A DNA stretch of 64,000 bases from Leishmania mexicana MHOM/GT/2001/U1103 (Eukaryota; Euglenozoa; Kinetoplastea; Trypanosomatida; Trypanosomatidae), in contig NC_018324.1 of the NCBI RefSeq assembly GCF_000234665.1, forward strand, positions 1,484,942 to 1,548,941, in the 5' to 3' direction. The stretch's first letter is position 1; each line of letters opens with the position of its first letter. Below are positions 29,908-40,512 of the stretch, one piece after another. The position numbers and the translations under genes were made by a program. Under the pieces are notes generated by a model, which ran no database searches, was not told the DNA's origin, and was given only the letters and a program-made list of their open reading frames with translations.

Positions 29908-30880
29908 CTTTCTTCATCGTCAGTGGCCGCATCACGTGTGCGTATCCGTAGCAGCCATGTGCTCGTGTTTCTCCATGCCAACCTCCTGCCTCCACCCCTC
30001 CTTTCCCCCTCGTTCTCATCTGCTTTCTTCGCGCTGCACGGCCGCGTCTGCTTTCGCTACGAAGAAGTTTCGAGTGGGCGCACTCACATACCCTTAGTAT
30101 TCGTGATTGAGCCCCGGCTTTTGCTTATCACCCTCCTCCCCCTCCCACCTTCCTTTTTTTTTCGTTCAGCCCTCCTTGCTGCTGTTCGTGCTTCTTTCCA
30201 CCTCCGTTCACCTCTGTAGTGTTGAGAGACGTTGTTTGTACTGGTTCGGGTACACTTGCGCCAAGGAGGCACAAACACGCGCACTCGTACGCACGGACGC
30301 ACACACACACACACACAATACCGCAGCACCCGTCGCGCCTGTGTTCCTGCCCAACGCCCTTTTGCTTTTTTTCCTTGCGAAAGTGCAGCCTTTGCGGTTG
30401 TCTGCTCAAACCCCCAAATATTGTTTGCTGTGGTCTCTCCGTTTCCCTCTGCCCTTTCCCCCTCCCCCTGCCCCCAACCTTCGGTCGCCCCCTACCCTGT
30501 ATCACTTCATTATTAGACCTCACTCCTCCTTCGCGTGTGTATGTGTGTGGATATTTTTTTCTACCTTCTTTTCCGCTGTGTCTTCCGTGATCCGGTTCTC
30601 TTGCTCCCTTTGTATAACCAACTACATCTACTAGATACTTGTCCCTTCCTACCTCACCCCACACCCCCTCGCTCTCACACGCAAATCAGGCTTTTCCATA
30701 CACAGGGGCACACGCACACATACACACGCACAGATCCAGAAAGGTAGGCACATGGTCCTCTTCCCACCTCCACGCCGTAGAGGAACCGTGTAACATCGAC
30801 GATAGACTCGAAGCCGAAACTGAGAGAAAGAGAAGAAGGTGCCCGGTGGGGAAAAAAGAAGCATCCCAAGGCCACCGCTG
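29427..30880. other. Intergenic spacer with TG and CA repeats
   Basis: The spacer contains a (TG)n run at 29874-29906, a CA run near 30298-30320, and several strong pyrimidine tracts (30120-30200 and 30430-30480). No supported gene. The in-frame GTG at 30839 upstream of the next gene is not used as a start because eukaryotic initiation at the ATG 30881 is more likely. Confidence 0.65.
29874..29906. repeat. (TG)n microsatellite
   Basis: About 33 bases of uninterrupted TG dinucleotides lie in the spacer upstream of the carboxypeptidase gene. Confidence 0.93.
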
Positions 30881-33800
30881 ATGAACCGTCCGTTGGACGA
30901 AAAGCGCAAGACGGCGCATCCACCGTCGCCCGCCTCCGCGGCGCCAATTACAACGGTGTCCCCTATTCTTGCCTGCACACCCACCACGCGGGTGAGCTCT
31001 ATCGAGGGAGTTGATGACAGTGGAACAGCGCGACAGAGGCAGCGGGCCGCAGAGCGTCTGGCCTTGCAGCGGCAACACCAAGCAGAGGGTGTGGTGGAGG
31101 CCAAGAGTGATATGCAAGCCAGTCATAGTTTTGGCGGCAGCGACTGGTCCGTTCCCATGGTAGTTGCAACTGACGCGCGTGGCCGTGCAAGCCGCGCCAA
31201 CCCGCCGCTATCTAGTTCTGAACCCGTTCTCTCATCAACCGCTCGGCTTGCATCGGTACCCAGAATATTTTCTTCTTGTTTGGCCTCTGCCGCGTTGCGG
31301 AAGGCGAAGGTGCCGGAGGGGCACAGCTCTAACCAACCTCCGACTTCGCAGCAGCTGTGGCAGACCTCGAGGGAGCGCGGTACCGTTTTCCGATCAACTG
31401 TACGTGGCGGCGCGCACTCTCCGCGAGGTGTGGCCCGAAAAGTGTGTCCACCAGCACTCCTCGCGAGCGGTGCAGCTGCAGCATCTGGACGCGTTTCTTC
31501 TGCCTCAACCTCACCTCCGCCGCCGGCAAGCCCTGGGGCTATCACCACGCACGAGGAATACTCCAGCGGTGCATCTGCGCCGCGCAGCGTCCGTAGCCGA
31601 CATTGCTCACCCTCTGCGCTCCCTTTGCCACACACATATTCGGGCGTGGAAGCGCAGGGCAGTAACGCGAACGTCGTTGCCGGCAGCAGCACCAACAACC
31701 GCGGCTCGGGACGCAGTCTGCGAAACGACACAACCACCTCCACCGCCGTAGATCGGCAGCGGCCGAACATGGCGGCGGTTTTGCTGCCCACGCAGCAGCT
31801 GCTGGAGAATGGCTACTACTTGGCGTCCGACTCGAGCGCGAACTCGAGCTTCTCCGACACTCCGCATTCGGCGCGGCGCATCTCTCGGGGTAGCAGCTTT
31901 TCTCTGCGCACCACAGCGCAGAGGCTGGATCTGAACAGTAGCGGTGCTGTTGGTGGGGGCCGATCAGCCACGGTGGCTACTGACGTCTCTCCAAGCGGCA
32001 TCGACTGCCTTCCTAATAGCCGGGATCCCAACAGTTACAGCGGAGGAAACCACATTGAAGACGATAGCGACATTATATTCGAGGAGGAAAATGATTTCGA
32101 CAACTTCGACGGGGAGGATGAGGAACAGGCTGTGCTCACGTACATGGACTCTTGGGTAGATGAGAACCTTCCGGGCCAGCCATCCTCATCGAATCGGGCA
32201 CCACTGCCGCCATCGGCGCGCCGGGGGTCGTCGTCCGTGGCGGGGGCTGGTGACGGGACAAGCAGCGGCCCCGGTGCCTTCAGCATGAGCGTCGAAGTCG
32301 GCGATACCAACTACGACATCGGCGAGGATCCGCCAAGCTACACGCCTGTCAGCTCGCCGCCACAGGTGCATCGTCGCGGCGCACTGTCGCGGCGCACACC
32401 TGCCCGCTCAGTGTGCAGTTCGGCGGCAGCTGATTGGCATCCCCCGACAACGGTGCGCCGGCCAACCAGCGGTAGCAAAGCGAGCGGGGCGCCGCTGTTC
32501 CAGGCGGCTGTCGTGCCAGCCAAAATAACTGCTGTCACTGCAGGGCCACGCATGCTGTCGCGGCAGCACTCGACTGCGAATGCAGCTACCTCTTCCCGGC
32601 CCACACCGCTCACCGCTGCGGCTGTTCACATGCCGCTGACAGCCGCGTCTTCTCCACATTTCGCGTCGCTCTCACCGCACCTGCAGCTGTCGTCCACGAA
32701 CGAGGAGGAGCTCCGCGAACGGGAGTGCAAGCAGCTTAGTCTCTACGAGGCGTTCTTTTTCAATCCAACTCGCAGTATGTGGCTCGTCGACGACCACGTC
32801 CTGGCCAAGGTTCTCGAGTACGTGCGGATAATGGGATACGAGCACCCCGCCTTGAAACGTGACCGCCTCAAAGGCCAGCCCTCTCTGTGGAGCAGCAGCA
32901 GTGCCATTCCCTCCCCTATCGTGTCAACTAAGCCGAAGAAGAAGGCTGCCGGCGTGAGGAACGCGAACTCGCGAGTGCCGCAAAACATACACACGTCGTC
33001 GTCGTCTGCCGCCGCCGAGGCCGTGGCGGAGGCTCTCGCACAGCCGGACAGCGCCGACGTTTCGCCCACTCTGCTGACTGCGGCTGGCGACTCTGCCGAG
33101 TCCGCAGCGTTTGCAACCAAGCAGTTCTGCTTGAAGGCCGGCAAGCCCCGTTGTGCTCGGCAGTACGTGAACAGGTCCACGGCGGTTGCTGCGTCACATT
33201 TGTTTCTTACCTTCAGTGAGGCCATGCGGTGGATTGCGGAGCAGGAGTACGTTATCGGCACGGTGCTGTTGTGCTGCGCACGCTTTGTCGGAGACCCGAA
33301 CGCCGACGGGGCGGCGGTTCTTGGCGACGGCGTGACGGACACTGCGCCATGGCATCCACGCCGTGCAATGCTGCAACGCAGAAAGCCGTGCATCCCTCTG
33401 CGGTTCCACCCCATCCACTTCGCGGCCTCTCTTGTGTGCTCGCGGTTCCCACAGTGGGGTGGCATGTCCGCCTTCACCCGTGCCTGGGAGACGCAGATCC
33501 GCCTGGTCCTGGGAAGCGCGTCGCCGTCGCACCAGCGCCTCTTCAAGCTCCCCGACGACGCCCTCTTGCTCAGTTCCGACTGTGAGGCGGGAAACCTGCA
33601 CCGGGTGGAGCGCGCAGGGGAGCCGTACTCCTTTCTGGTTTGGCTGGAGCCGGATTTCGGGAGCGACAAGCGAATTTGGTTCCGTTTCTCTGTAGCAGGG
33701 GCGAAGGAGGGGCGCAGGCTGCGGTTTCGGCTCATGAACGCGGCACCACACGTGAAGCTGTACCGGCAGAACGGCATGATGCCCGTGTGGCGTGATGGGC

Positions 33801-35569
33801 TTAGCCAGCCGAACTGGGGGCCCGTGGACTCGTGCTCCTTTCGGACTACAAACCGGGACTTGGACGGCGAGGTGAGTTTCTCCATAAACCCGCGAAACTC
33901 CACCGAAACGATCCAGATCGCCTTCTGTGCCCCGTACACGTACGCCGACTTGCTCTGCCACGTGTGCCACTGGCACGCCCTTGTCAAGACCAGCGGGTGT
34001 GACATGCGCTTCGAGGAGCGGGTGCTGTGTCGGAGTCCGGATGGGCGAAAGCTTCATTTGCTCATCGTGACCAGCCGCGTCGGCGGCGCACCGGCGTCGG
34101 CAGCGACCGAGGACAAGAGCACTGCGAACGCAGGGATTTCGGGCGGGCGAGGGCACACTGGCGTGGGTGCCGATGGCGTGGCGGCGGCAGGTGCGGGCTC
34201 CTCCAGTGGCTGGATGTCCCCTGGCGTCGCGAGCCCCACGACGACGATCCCACCTGGGAAAGGCAAGGGCGGTGCCGCAAAAGAGGCGGTTCGTGGCCCG
34301 TACGCCAACTTCGCCTCTGGCAAAAAAGTCGTGCTTGTCAGTGGACGGGTACACCCTGGCGAGGTGACGGCGTCGCACGGTGTCCACGGACTCATATCCT
34401 TCCTGCTCTCCAGCGACGTTCGTGCGATCCAGCTGCGCGAGTATTTCATATTCTTCATTGTACCAATGCTCAACCCCGACGGCGTCAGCCGCGGTCACTC
34501 CCGCATGGACCAGTTTGGCAACAACCTCAACCGCTGCTACAATGACCCGGATGCGGAGACTCAGCCAACCGTGCTCGCGCTGCGACGCGTGTTCGAGCAC
34601 CTGCAGCACACATATCGGGAGCGCTTTATCATGTACCTCGACTTCCACTCCCACGCCTCGCAATCCAGCGGCTTCATGTTTGGCAACAACCTGCCCGTGT
34701 CTGTGCAGCACTGGAACCTCTTTTTTCCGCGCCTGGTGGAGCTGCACGCCCGTCATGTCTTCGCCTTTGCGCTCTGCCGCTTTGGCCGCGTGCACATGAC
34801 AAGCAAGAATGGGGCCTCGCGGGTGCTGTTTGGCAGCAGTCTCATCCACAGCTACACGGTCGAGCTGCCGCACTTCACGGACCGCCGCCTCTACGCGGAT
34901 GATCACAAGGCCATGAACAACGGCGGCAACGTACTCTTCGAGGTTACAAGCCCGCCGCGACACCAGACGTCAGGGCAGGCTGGCAGCGTCAACGTGAAAG
35001 AGGACGGTGCACAGGGTGCCGAGAACGGTTCTGAAGAGAAGTGGCGCGGCTTCAACCGGACTCATGCGCGCGCCGTGCATTCGGTAGCCGGGGCTCGTGG
35101 CCTGGACAGGCGGCCGAACATGTTGCTCGCCGGCCGCGCACAGGCATGCCGGTCGAACTGTGAGAGCTCGTCGGCTCAAGCCAGGGATGACTCCTCGCCC
35201 AGGAAGTCCTCCGGTACCGCTGCGGAAAGCCAGGGACACACAAACTCGACCGGCGTGGGTAAGCACAGGAGCGGTGAGTCCTCTGCAACTCAGGCCGGCG
35301 GTACGAGGGCGGCGTCGTTTCTACGGCCCATCTCCACCCCCTCCATCCTTTGCCAGAGCGCGGAGGTGGGACAGGCGTGCCTGTTGGCGCTGCGCGACTA
35401 CTGCTCCATCGGTGCCCGTCCGTCGCCAGAGCTGACGATGTTCGGCGGCATGGACGGCTTGCTGCGTGATTCGAAGCGCCAAGTCAAGCTGGACTCATCG
35501 AGGAAGTGCAAGAAGCCCCAGTCAATCGCCACCTATTCTGGGATAAACCCCATCTACAGGCAATACTAG
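30881..35569 (+). CDS. M14 zinc carboxypeptidase of the cytosolic carboxypeptidase (CCP/AGBL) family
   Basis: The product has 1562 residues from the ATG at 30881. About 600 N-terminal residues are Ser/Ala/Pro rich and probably disordered, with an acidic patch (EEENDFDNFDGEDEEQ). The CCP-specific beta-sandwich domain follows (IWFRFSVAGAKEGRRLRFRL; GMMPVWRDG). The catalytic M14B domain comes next: His1158-Pro-Gly-Glu1161 are the first zinc ligands, GNNLNRCY is the substrate-binding box, and His1256 (DFHSH) is the third ligand. Glu1328 (SYTVELPHFTD) is the general base. All key residues are present, so activity is expected. CCPs trim C-terminal glutamates or residues from tubulin tails, controlling microtubule and flagellar post-translational modification. 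Two extra regions, about 1095-1145 and 1370-1500, are low-complexity insertions. Exact substrate specificity cannot be read from sequence. Confidence 0.94.
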   Translation: MNRPLDEKRKTAHPPSPASAAPITTVSPILACTPTTRVSSIEGVDDSGTARQRQRAAERLALQRQHQAEGVVEAKSDMQASHSFGGSDWSVPMVVATDARGRASRANPPLSSSEPVLSSTARLASVPRIFSSCLASAALRKAKVPEGHSSNQPPTSQQLWQTSRERGTVFRSTVRGGAHSPRGVARKVCPPALLASGAAAASGRVSSASTSPPPPASPGAITTHEEYSSGASAPRSVRSRHCSPSALPLPHTYSGVEAQGSNANVVAGSSTNNRGSGRSLRNDTTTSTAVDRQRPNMAAVLLPTQQLLENGYYLASDSSANSSFSDTPHSARRISRGSSFSLRTTAQRLDLNSSGAVGGGRSATVATDVSPSGIDCLPNSRDPNSYSGGNHIEDDSDIIFEEENDFDNFDGEDEEQAVLTYMDSWVDENLPGQPSSSNRAPLPPSARRGSSSVAGAGDGTSSGPGAFSMSVEVGDTNYDIGEDPPSYTPVSSPPQVHRRGALSRRTPARSVCSSAAADWHPPTTVRRPTSGSKASGAPLFQAAVVPAKITAVTAGPRMLSRQHSTANAATSSRPTPLTAAAVHMPLTAASSPHFASLSPHLQLSSTNEEELRERECKQLSLYEAFFFNPTRSMWLVDDHVLAKVLEYVRIMGYEHPALKRDRLKGQPSLWSSSSAIPSPIVSTKPKKKAAGVRNANSRVPQNIHTSSSSAAAEAVAEALAQPDSADVSPTLLTAAGDSAESAAFATKQFCLKAGKPRCARQYVNRSTAVAASHLFLTFSEAMRWIAEQEYVIGTVLLCCARFVGDPNADGAAVLGDGVTDTAPWHPRRAMLQRRKPCIPLRFHPIHFAASLVCSRFPQWGGMSAFTRAWETQIRLVLGSASPSHQRLFKLPDDALLLSSDCEAGNLHRVERAGEPYSFLVWLEPDFGSDKRIWFRFSVAGAKEGRRLRFRLMNAAPHVKLYRQNGMMPVWRDGLSQPNWGPVDSCSFRTTNRDLDGEVSFSINPRNSTETIQIAFCAPYTYADLLCHVCHWHALVKTSGCDMRFEERVLCRSPDGRKLHLLIVTSRVGGAPASAATEDKSTANAGISGGRGHTGVGADGVAAAGAGSSSGWMSPGVASPTTTIPPGKGKGGAAKEAVRGPYANFASGKKVVLVSGRVHPGEVTASHGVHGLISFLLSSDVRAIQLREYFIFFIVPMLNPDGVSRGHSRMDQFGNNLNRCYNDPDAETQPTVLALRRVFEHLQHTYRERFIMYLDFHSHASQSSGFMFGNNLPVSVQHWNLFFPRLVELHARHVFAFALCRFGRVHMTSKNGASRVLFGSSLIHSYTVELPHFTDRRLYADDHKAMNNGGNVLFEVTSPPRHQTSGQAGSVNVKEDGAQGAENGSEEKWRGFNRTHARAVHSVAGARGLDRRPNMLLAGRAQACRSNCESSSAQARDDSSPRKSSGTAAESQGHTNSTGVGKHRSGESSATQAGGTRAASFLRPISTPSILCQSAEVGQACLLALRDYCSIGARPSPELTMFGGMDGLLRDSKRQVKLDSSRKCKKPQSIATYSGINPIYRQY

Positions 35570-36710
35570 CCTACCTCGCTGCTGAACACTTCAGCAGTAG
35601 CTGGTACGGTGCTTACACGGAGTGGAGATCAGTGGTGGTGGCGTTGCCGTTCCAAGAGGACTCGACCCGAGTCTCAGAATGAGTGCATCGGACTCAATGG
35701 CGTACACCGGAAGACGCCTGCAGGCAGCGCGTGCCTTTCAATGTGTGTGTGTGTGTCTTACCCGGCCACCTCTCTTTTGGTTGGCTATTCGCGTTTCCCA
35801 GTGTTGTAGGTCGTCTCTCACTACCTGGATAGTGTCCCTGAGATGCCTACCTCTCATTGTGTGCCTGCGTAAGAGCAAAGGAAGTCACGACGATGGCGAG
35901 ACCTGGTGTAAGTGCTCTGTGCACAGATGTTCATGTGTCACTTGTCATGAGTCACAGTTCTTGTCTCCGTCGCGAGAACCGCAGACGCCGCAGCACTGGT
36001 GCCAGCGGTCGACGCGTACGCAGTGGAGCCCCAGTCATGCTTTCGACAGTTGTGTGTGAGGTCGTGTGTTGCGCCTGCATGCTGCGGTTCGCTACTGTTA
36101 CCTTTCGCGCTCCTGCTGCTTGCGGACACACCGAAGGACGTGCTACCGACAACGCTGCACACACACACACACACACACACACGGATCGTTCGCTTCCTGC
36201 CTGTGCATGCCAGAGACGCACTTTCACCTGCACAACTCTTTCTCCTTGTTCCTTTGCTGTCTGTTGACTTCGTTCTCTCTCTGCCACTGTCCGGCGCCAT
36301 CCCCTTCCTCGCCAACGCGCAGGGAAAGTCGCTCAGCCACGCACGCGTCCACGCACAAACGCGTGCATCTTGTTTTCCGATCGCACAAGGACGCGTACGC
36401 GAGTGTGCCGCAACACCCTACGAGACGTGTGACGATAAAGCTCACTCTTATTCAACGCCGCCAGAAACAGTCGGCGCGGACACAGCAGCATCTCCATCTC
36501 TATCTGCGCGTCTGTGTGTGTGCGTGCATCGTCCCACAGCTATTTATTTATCCTCGCCATAGATCATCAGCAGGCCGTGCTTTTTTTTCTCTTGTTATTT
36601 GTGCTTTGCCCGTGACGCTTGCCGGTACACCAAGAGAACGACCTAAGAAGAGGAAAGCAACGAACGTGTGTTCTTGGTTCGTTGACCGTCATCTCGTGGC
36701 ATAGACACCC
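35570..36710. other. Intergenic spacer, no gene seen
   Basis: The spacer contains a (CA)n run at 36159-36182 and pyrimidine tracts near 36230-36300 and 36570-36600. A (T)8 stretch at about 36580 precedes the next gene. No conserved ORF is visible. Confidence 0.65.
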
Positions 36711-38003
36711 ATGAGCACATCCCCCGACCCGTCATTGGCGCAGATGTGCGAGGCGGCCCAGCAGCAGGACGAGGCCCAGCGTCTCATGCCGGAAGAGGAG
36801 AACCACGCACCGCAGGCAGAAGAAGGCGCATCGGAGCAGAGCAGCCAAGAAGAAGAGGCGAGCAGCACCAGCAGCGACGAGGATGAAGAGGCTGAAGAAG
36901 CGGAAGACGGCGTGGAGGACGACGAAGACGCAACCTTCCAATTTGCCACGGATGAGGAAGCGGAGGCGCAGCGCCAGGTCGGCCTCGCCGCGTACAACGA
37001 AGGCCGCTACGAGGATGCGCTCGATGTGCAGTACCGCGTGGTGCGTCACTTCTCCAACAAGTATGGCTCCACTTCCGCCAAGTGCGGCAAGTACTTTCTC
37101 GACTACGGTCTCTCGCAGCTGCGTCTGCTACAAGGACAGACCACCGTGGACGACATCCTGCAGCCCCGTGACGAGGACGCGCTCATGACGTGCTACGTGA
37201 ACCTGGAGGTGGCACGTGTGTGCTTCCAAAAGTTGGAGGACGAGGTCGGCGAAGAGGACGTCGAAGTGGAGTTGGCGCTTGCCGAGGTGCACAATGCGCT
37301 CGCGCAGCTCTCCGTGGAGAAGGAGGATTACGATGCGGCGCTGCGCGAGTACGAGGCGGAGCTGTTGCAGTACCGCTGCCTGCAAGACGCCGCCCCGGAG
37401 GAGGAGAAGCTCACCGTCGTCCCTGCCGGGCGTGTGATCGGCGTCCTGTACGGCATCGCCGACTGCTTCTTGAAGGAGAGCGACTTTGAAGGGGCCGAGG
37501 AGCGGCTGCGGGCCACGCTGGATGAGATAAAGCTGTACCCGGGCGGCACCATCGCCGCTAGCCTTGTTGCCGAGCTGGAGGACTTGCTGGCCGACGCGGT
37601 TGAAATGAAGGGCGGCAAGTTCCAGGAAATCCAGAACGCCATCAAGCAGCAGTTTGCTGCCGAGGCAGAGCAGATACCTACCCCGCAAGAGTTCTTCTCA
37701 GTTGACAAGGACGGCAAGCACCCCTTCCTCTCCGCCGTCCCGGGTGGTGCCGGGGACGAGGTGGCAGAGAACTCATACCTGTCCATGCCCATGTCCGCGA
37801 ATGGGCAGGCCCTTGCCACGAATGAGCACAGCAATAGTCTCTCCGTCTCTCTTTTCCCGCCGCAAGGCAGCCGCAGCGGCACCCCGACTGGCCCGTTGCA
37901 GCACGCTACGGTGCGCAAGAAGCAGAAGCGCACTGGCGACGATTCCCTCTCAAACGCGCAGCCGGAGAACAAGAGGGTGCGTGCAGAATCGGCGTCTGCA
38001 TAG
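36711..38003 (+). CDS. NASP/Sim3/Hif1-type histone chaperone with SHNi-TPR repeats
   Basis: The product has 430 residues from the ATG at 36711. Residues about 50-82 are almost continuous Glu/Asp/Ser. TPR helices follow (AQRQVGLAAYNEGRYEDALD; LALAEVHNALAQLSVEKEDY; IGVLYGIADCFLKESDFEGA), interrupted by an acidic stretch LEDEVGEEDVEVEL where the family normally carries its acidic TPR insertion. The C-terminus has a bipartite basic signal (RKKQKRTGDD, ENKRVRAE) consistent with nuclear import. This order (TPR, acidic insertion, TPR, basic tail) is that of NASP, Sim3 and Hif1, which escort H3-H4 dimers to assembly factors. Trypanosomatids lack canonical CENP-A, so the cargo here would be bulk H3 or H3 variants; that is inference. 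Confidence 0.83.
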   Translation: MSTSPDPSLAQMCEAAQQQDEAQRLMPEEENHAPQAEEGASEQSSQEEEASSTSSDEDEEAEEAEDGVEDDEDATFQFATDEEAEAQRQVGLAAYNEGRYEDALDVQYRVVRHFSNKYGSTSAKCGKYFLDYGLSQLRLLQGQTTVDDILQPRDEDALMTCYVNLEVARVCFQKLEDEVGEEDVEVELALAEVHNALAQLSVEKEDYDAALREYEAELLQYRCLQDAAPEEEKLTVVPAGRVIGVLYGIADCFLKESDFEGAEERLRATLDEIKLYPGGTIAASLVAELEDLLADAVEMKGGKFQEIQNAIKQQFAAEAEQIPTPQEFFSVDKDGKHPFLSAVPGGAGDEVAENSYLSMPMSANGQALATNEHSNSLSVSLFPPQGSRSGTPTGPLQHATVRKKQKRTGDDSLSNAQPENKRVRAESASA

Positions 38004-39207
38004 GACTGCGTCGAGAGTGGCAGTAAAGGGTGCGTGGGTGGCGAGGAAGGGCGTGGGAAAGGCGAGGGAGATGAGTGGTTGTTGTGATGGTAATGCGTCC
38101 ACCTGATGCGTTGATCAGGGGAGGGATACCTTTGTTGTGTGTTTTGTTTCAGCAACTCGCCTCCTTTTGTTTTTTGGCAAGTTTCTCCTTTCACATTTGA
38201 TCACCATAGAGCAACATGAAAGGCCGAGCTCCCCTGTCCAGCTCTCGCCGTCTCTGTGACTCTCCCTCTCTCTTCGTGGATTCCATAGACGCGGTTGGTG
38301 TACGCCCTGTGCGTGTCTCTTCCGACTTTGTCTCTCTCTCTCTGTCTCTGTCTGGTTTTGCCTTTCTTATCGCTCGTTCGCATATGTTTTGAATGTGTTT
38401 TGGTGGTTGAACGATGGCAGATGCTGTCCATCGGCTCATGAAGGGATAAGGGGAAGGGGAAAATATGCCAGTCGTGACGGCACCGTGCACGCCGCAAAAA
38501 AACGGCATGCTGCGTCTACGGTGGTCTTGTGAGACTCTGCGCTTCCGCTGTTCAGTGTGTTTGGGTTTCTGGGGTCCTCCGTGCCACACTCCTGCCTATT
38601 TTCTGTTCTCTCGACTCTGTCAGTCTGCATGTCTGTTCAGTGCCATCTATGAACTGTAGTTTCTCCCTCGTTCCACGCCAACTGGCAAGAGTTGGCCGTC
38701 ACCCTCTTCAAAAAGAGGCGGCCTCTTTGGCGCTGCACAGCCCCGTGTGCGGAGGGGGACGATGTGCCACTGCACTAGCCGCTATCTGCCGTGGCCCCGA
38801 ACACGGTTCTTCCTGGACCTTCTCGAAACGCATCTTCGGTACTCTCAGAGAAAAGGAAACAGCCCTCGGGAGACGGGTGTGTCATGCGGCGTTTATCGTA
38901 TACGGGACGCTGTCTTGCTCCCGGCCGCGTCTGCCACCTTTCCTAGGTAGCGCCTTCACTCCCCTCACATCGCTGGTTTTCTTCTCGATGCTTGTTCTCC
39001 GTTGCTCCTACGGGGTTGCATGCACAACTCAACAACGCACACACACACACACTTATGTATTCACCCCCACCCACTCCTCCCTGCAGCCACCACGGGGGTG
39101 CTCACGGACACCTGCCTGCAGATCTGTTGGTGGGCACGTGTATCAGTTTCCTGCTTTGCGCAGGCGCTTTTCATTCCCCCCCCCTTTCCGGTGCGTTGCT
39201 CTTTTTC
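38004..39207. other. Intergenic spacer, no gene seen
   Basis: The spacer contains a CT-rich tract at about 38320-38350 (tctctctctctctgtctctg). A long frame runs into the next gene from a TTG codon at 38992, but the first ATG with good protein features is 39208. A short CA run lies near 39037-39053. Confidence 0.6.
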
Positions 39208-40512
39208 ATGAGCAGCGATGCCGCTGCGACCTCGGAGGCGGAGGGAGACATGCTGCGATCTACTGGGCGTCGGCTCGTGTACGGCTTCCTGCACGACAGT
39301 CACTGCCATCTACGCAGGATGTCGCCGGGTGCTCGAGCGGCGTCCGTGTCAAACCCTATTGCTGGTGTCGATTGTGCATGCATAAAATGCGACGACGCGC
39401 GGAGCAGCGTGACAGGTTTGGTGGTTTGCGGCACTCACCCTTCCATCGACTGGGACGCTGTTGCACAGGTGTCCACGATGCATGCGGCGACCTTGATAGG
39501 GTTTGGTGTACACCCCTGGTTTGTGCCAAACAGAGTTGGCGATGAGAGCCCGGCTTCTTCGATTTTCCAGGAATACTCGTCAGGTGAGGCTTGCTGCTAC
39601 CGCAGCCGCAGCAGCGCTGAAGCAAACGAAAATCTCGCCGCGTCGGGCGCAGCCGCCCAATCGCTCTCCGCTATTCTCCGTCTCCTGGAGGCGCGCCTGC
39701 AGCAGCACCCCTTAGCGATTGTTGCAGAGATCGGCCTGGACAAGGTGCGTGGGCCACCCGAGTCTGTCCAAGTGGAAGCCTTTGCCGCCCAACTGCGTCT
39801 CGCGGCGGCTTACCGTCGCCCAGTGTCCGTTCACTGCGTTCGCCATTACGGGCGTTTGCTGCAGGTGCTGCGAGACTTGCCGGCAGAGCACACTCCACCC
39901 GCCATCATCCTTCACGCTTTCACCGGCTCGCTGGAGGTGGCGAAGTCGCTGCTGTCGCTCAAGAGCAAAAGGCGAACGCCAGCAGCAGACGGCTCAGTCA
40001 CCCCTGCTCAAGATGCGGCGGCGACGGCGGACAGCGGCACAGGAGCGCAAAGGAAGACAAAGCGGGCCGGCACCACCTCCGACACGGTGCGAATCAAAGA
40101 CCTCATCTTCTTCGGGGTCGGCGTATCAACCAGCTTCACTGTAAAGAACTTTTCGACGCAGACGCTGCCGTTTCTGGTCGATGCGCGGCGTGTGCTGCTC
40201 GAGACGGACGAGCATTACAGTGGCATTGAGGCCCCGACCGCCGCTTCTGCGGGTGAGTTCCCTGCAGAGGTGGAGACACAGTCGAGTGTTCGCGGCGGGT
40301 GTCGCGCTTGCTTGTGGGTCGACCCTCAGGAGCATGTGGCAAAACTAACGGGCGTGATGGAGCGCATTCACGCAAGCATGTTGCAGAACAGCGATTTTGT
40401 CCAGAAGGCAGAGGCCTCGAGCATGTCGGTAGAGGCGGTTCTTCAGGACACGTTGGTGCACGCCTACACGGCGGCATTCCGCTCGGTGTCAGAGAAGACG
40501 GGCACGTCCTGA
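39208..40512 (+). CDS. TatD-family metal-dependent hydrolase (DNase-like)
   Basis: The product has 434 residues from the ATG at 39208. The amidohydrolase-type TIM barrel has its metal residues: His32-x-His34 in HDSHCH near the N-terminus, Glu174 in IVAEIGLDK, the histidine of VSVHCVRHYG, the histidine of IILHAFTG, and the aspartate of VLLETDEHYSG. The block order is that of TatD nucleases and the fungal Scn1 group. Two low-complexity inserts are present, one of ~45 residues before the conserved SLSAILRLLEARL helix and one of ~50 residues after LLSLKSKRR. TatD proteins act as 3'-5' exonucleases or apurinic endonucleases, and in trypanosomatids TatD-like nucleases have been implicated in DNA degradation during cell death. 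Substrate assignment is family knowledge only. Confidence 0.9.
   Translation: MSSDAAATSEAEGDMLRSTGRRLVYGFLHDSHCHLRRMSPGARAASVSNPIAGVDCACIKCDDARSSVTGLVVCGTHPSIDWDAVAQVSTMHAATLIGFGVHPWFVPNRVGDESPASSIFQEYSSGEACCYRSRSSAEANENLAASGAAAQSLSAILRLLEARLQQHPLAIVAEIGLDKVRGPPESVQVEAFAAQLRLAAAYRRPVSVHCVRHYGRLLQVLRDLPAEHTPPAIILHAFTGSLEVAKSLLSLKSKRRTPAADGSVTPAQDAAATADSGTGAQRKTKRAGTTSDTVRIKDLIFFGVGVSTSFTVKNFSTQTLPFLVDARRVLLETDEHYSGIEAPTAASAGEFPAEVETQSSVRGGCRACLWVDPQEHVAKLTGVMERIHASMLQNSDFVQKAEASSMSVEAVLQDTLVHAYTAAFRSVSEKTGTS

Noticed and set aside
33194..34963. 589-codon minus-strand ORF
   Set aside because: It is antisense to the catalytic domain of the M14 carboxypeptidase, has no recognisable domain, and is the expected by-product of GC-rich codon usage.
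38992..39207. N-terminal extension of the TatD protein
   Set aside because: The frame starts at TTG, and the extension reads through a CA-rich, pyrimidine-rich leader. The ATG at 39208 precedes the conserved domain properly.
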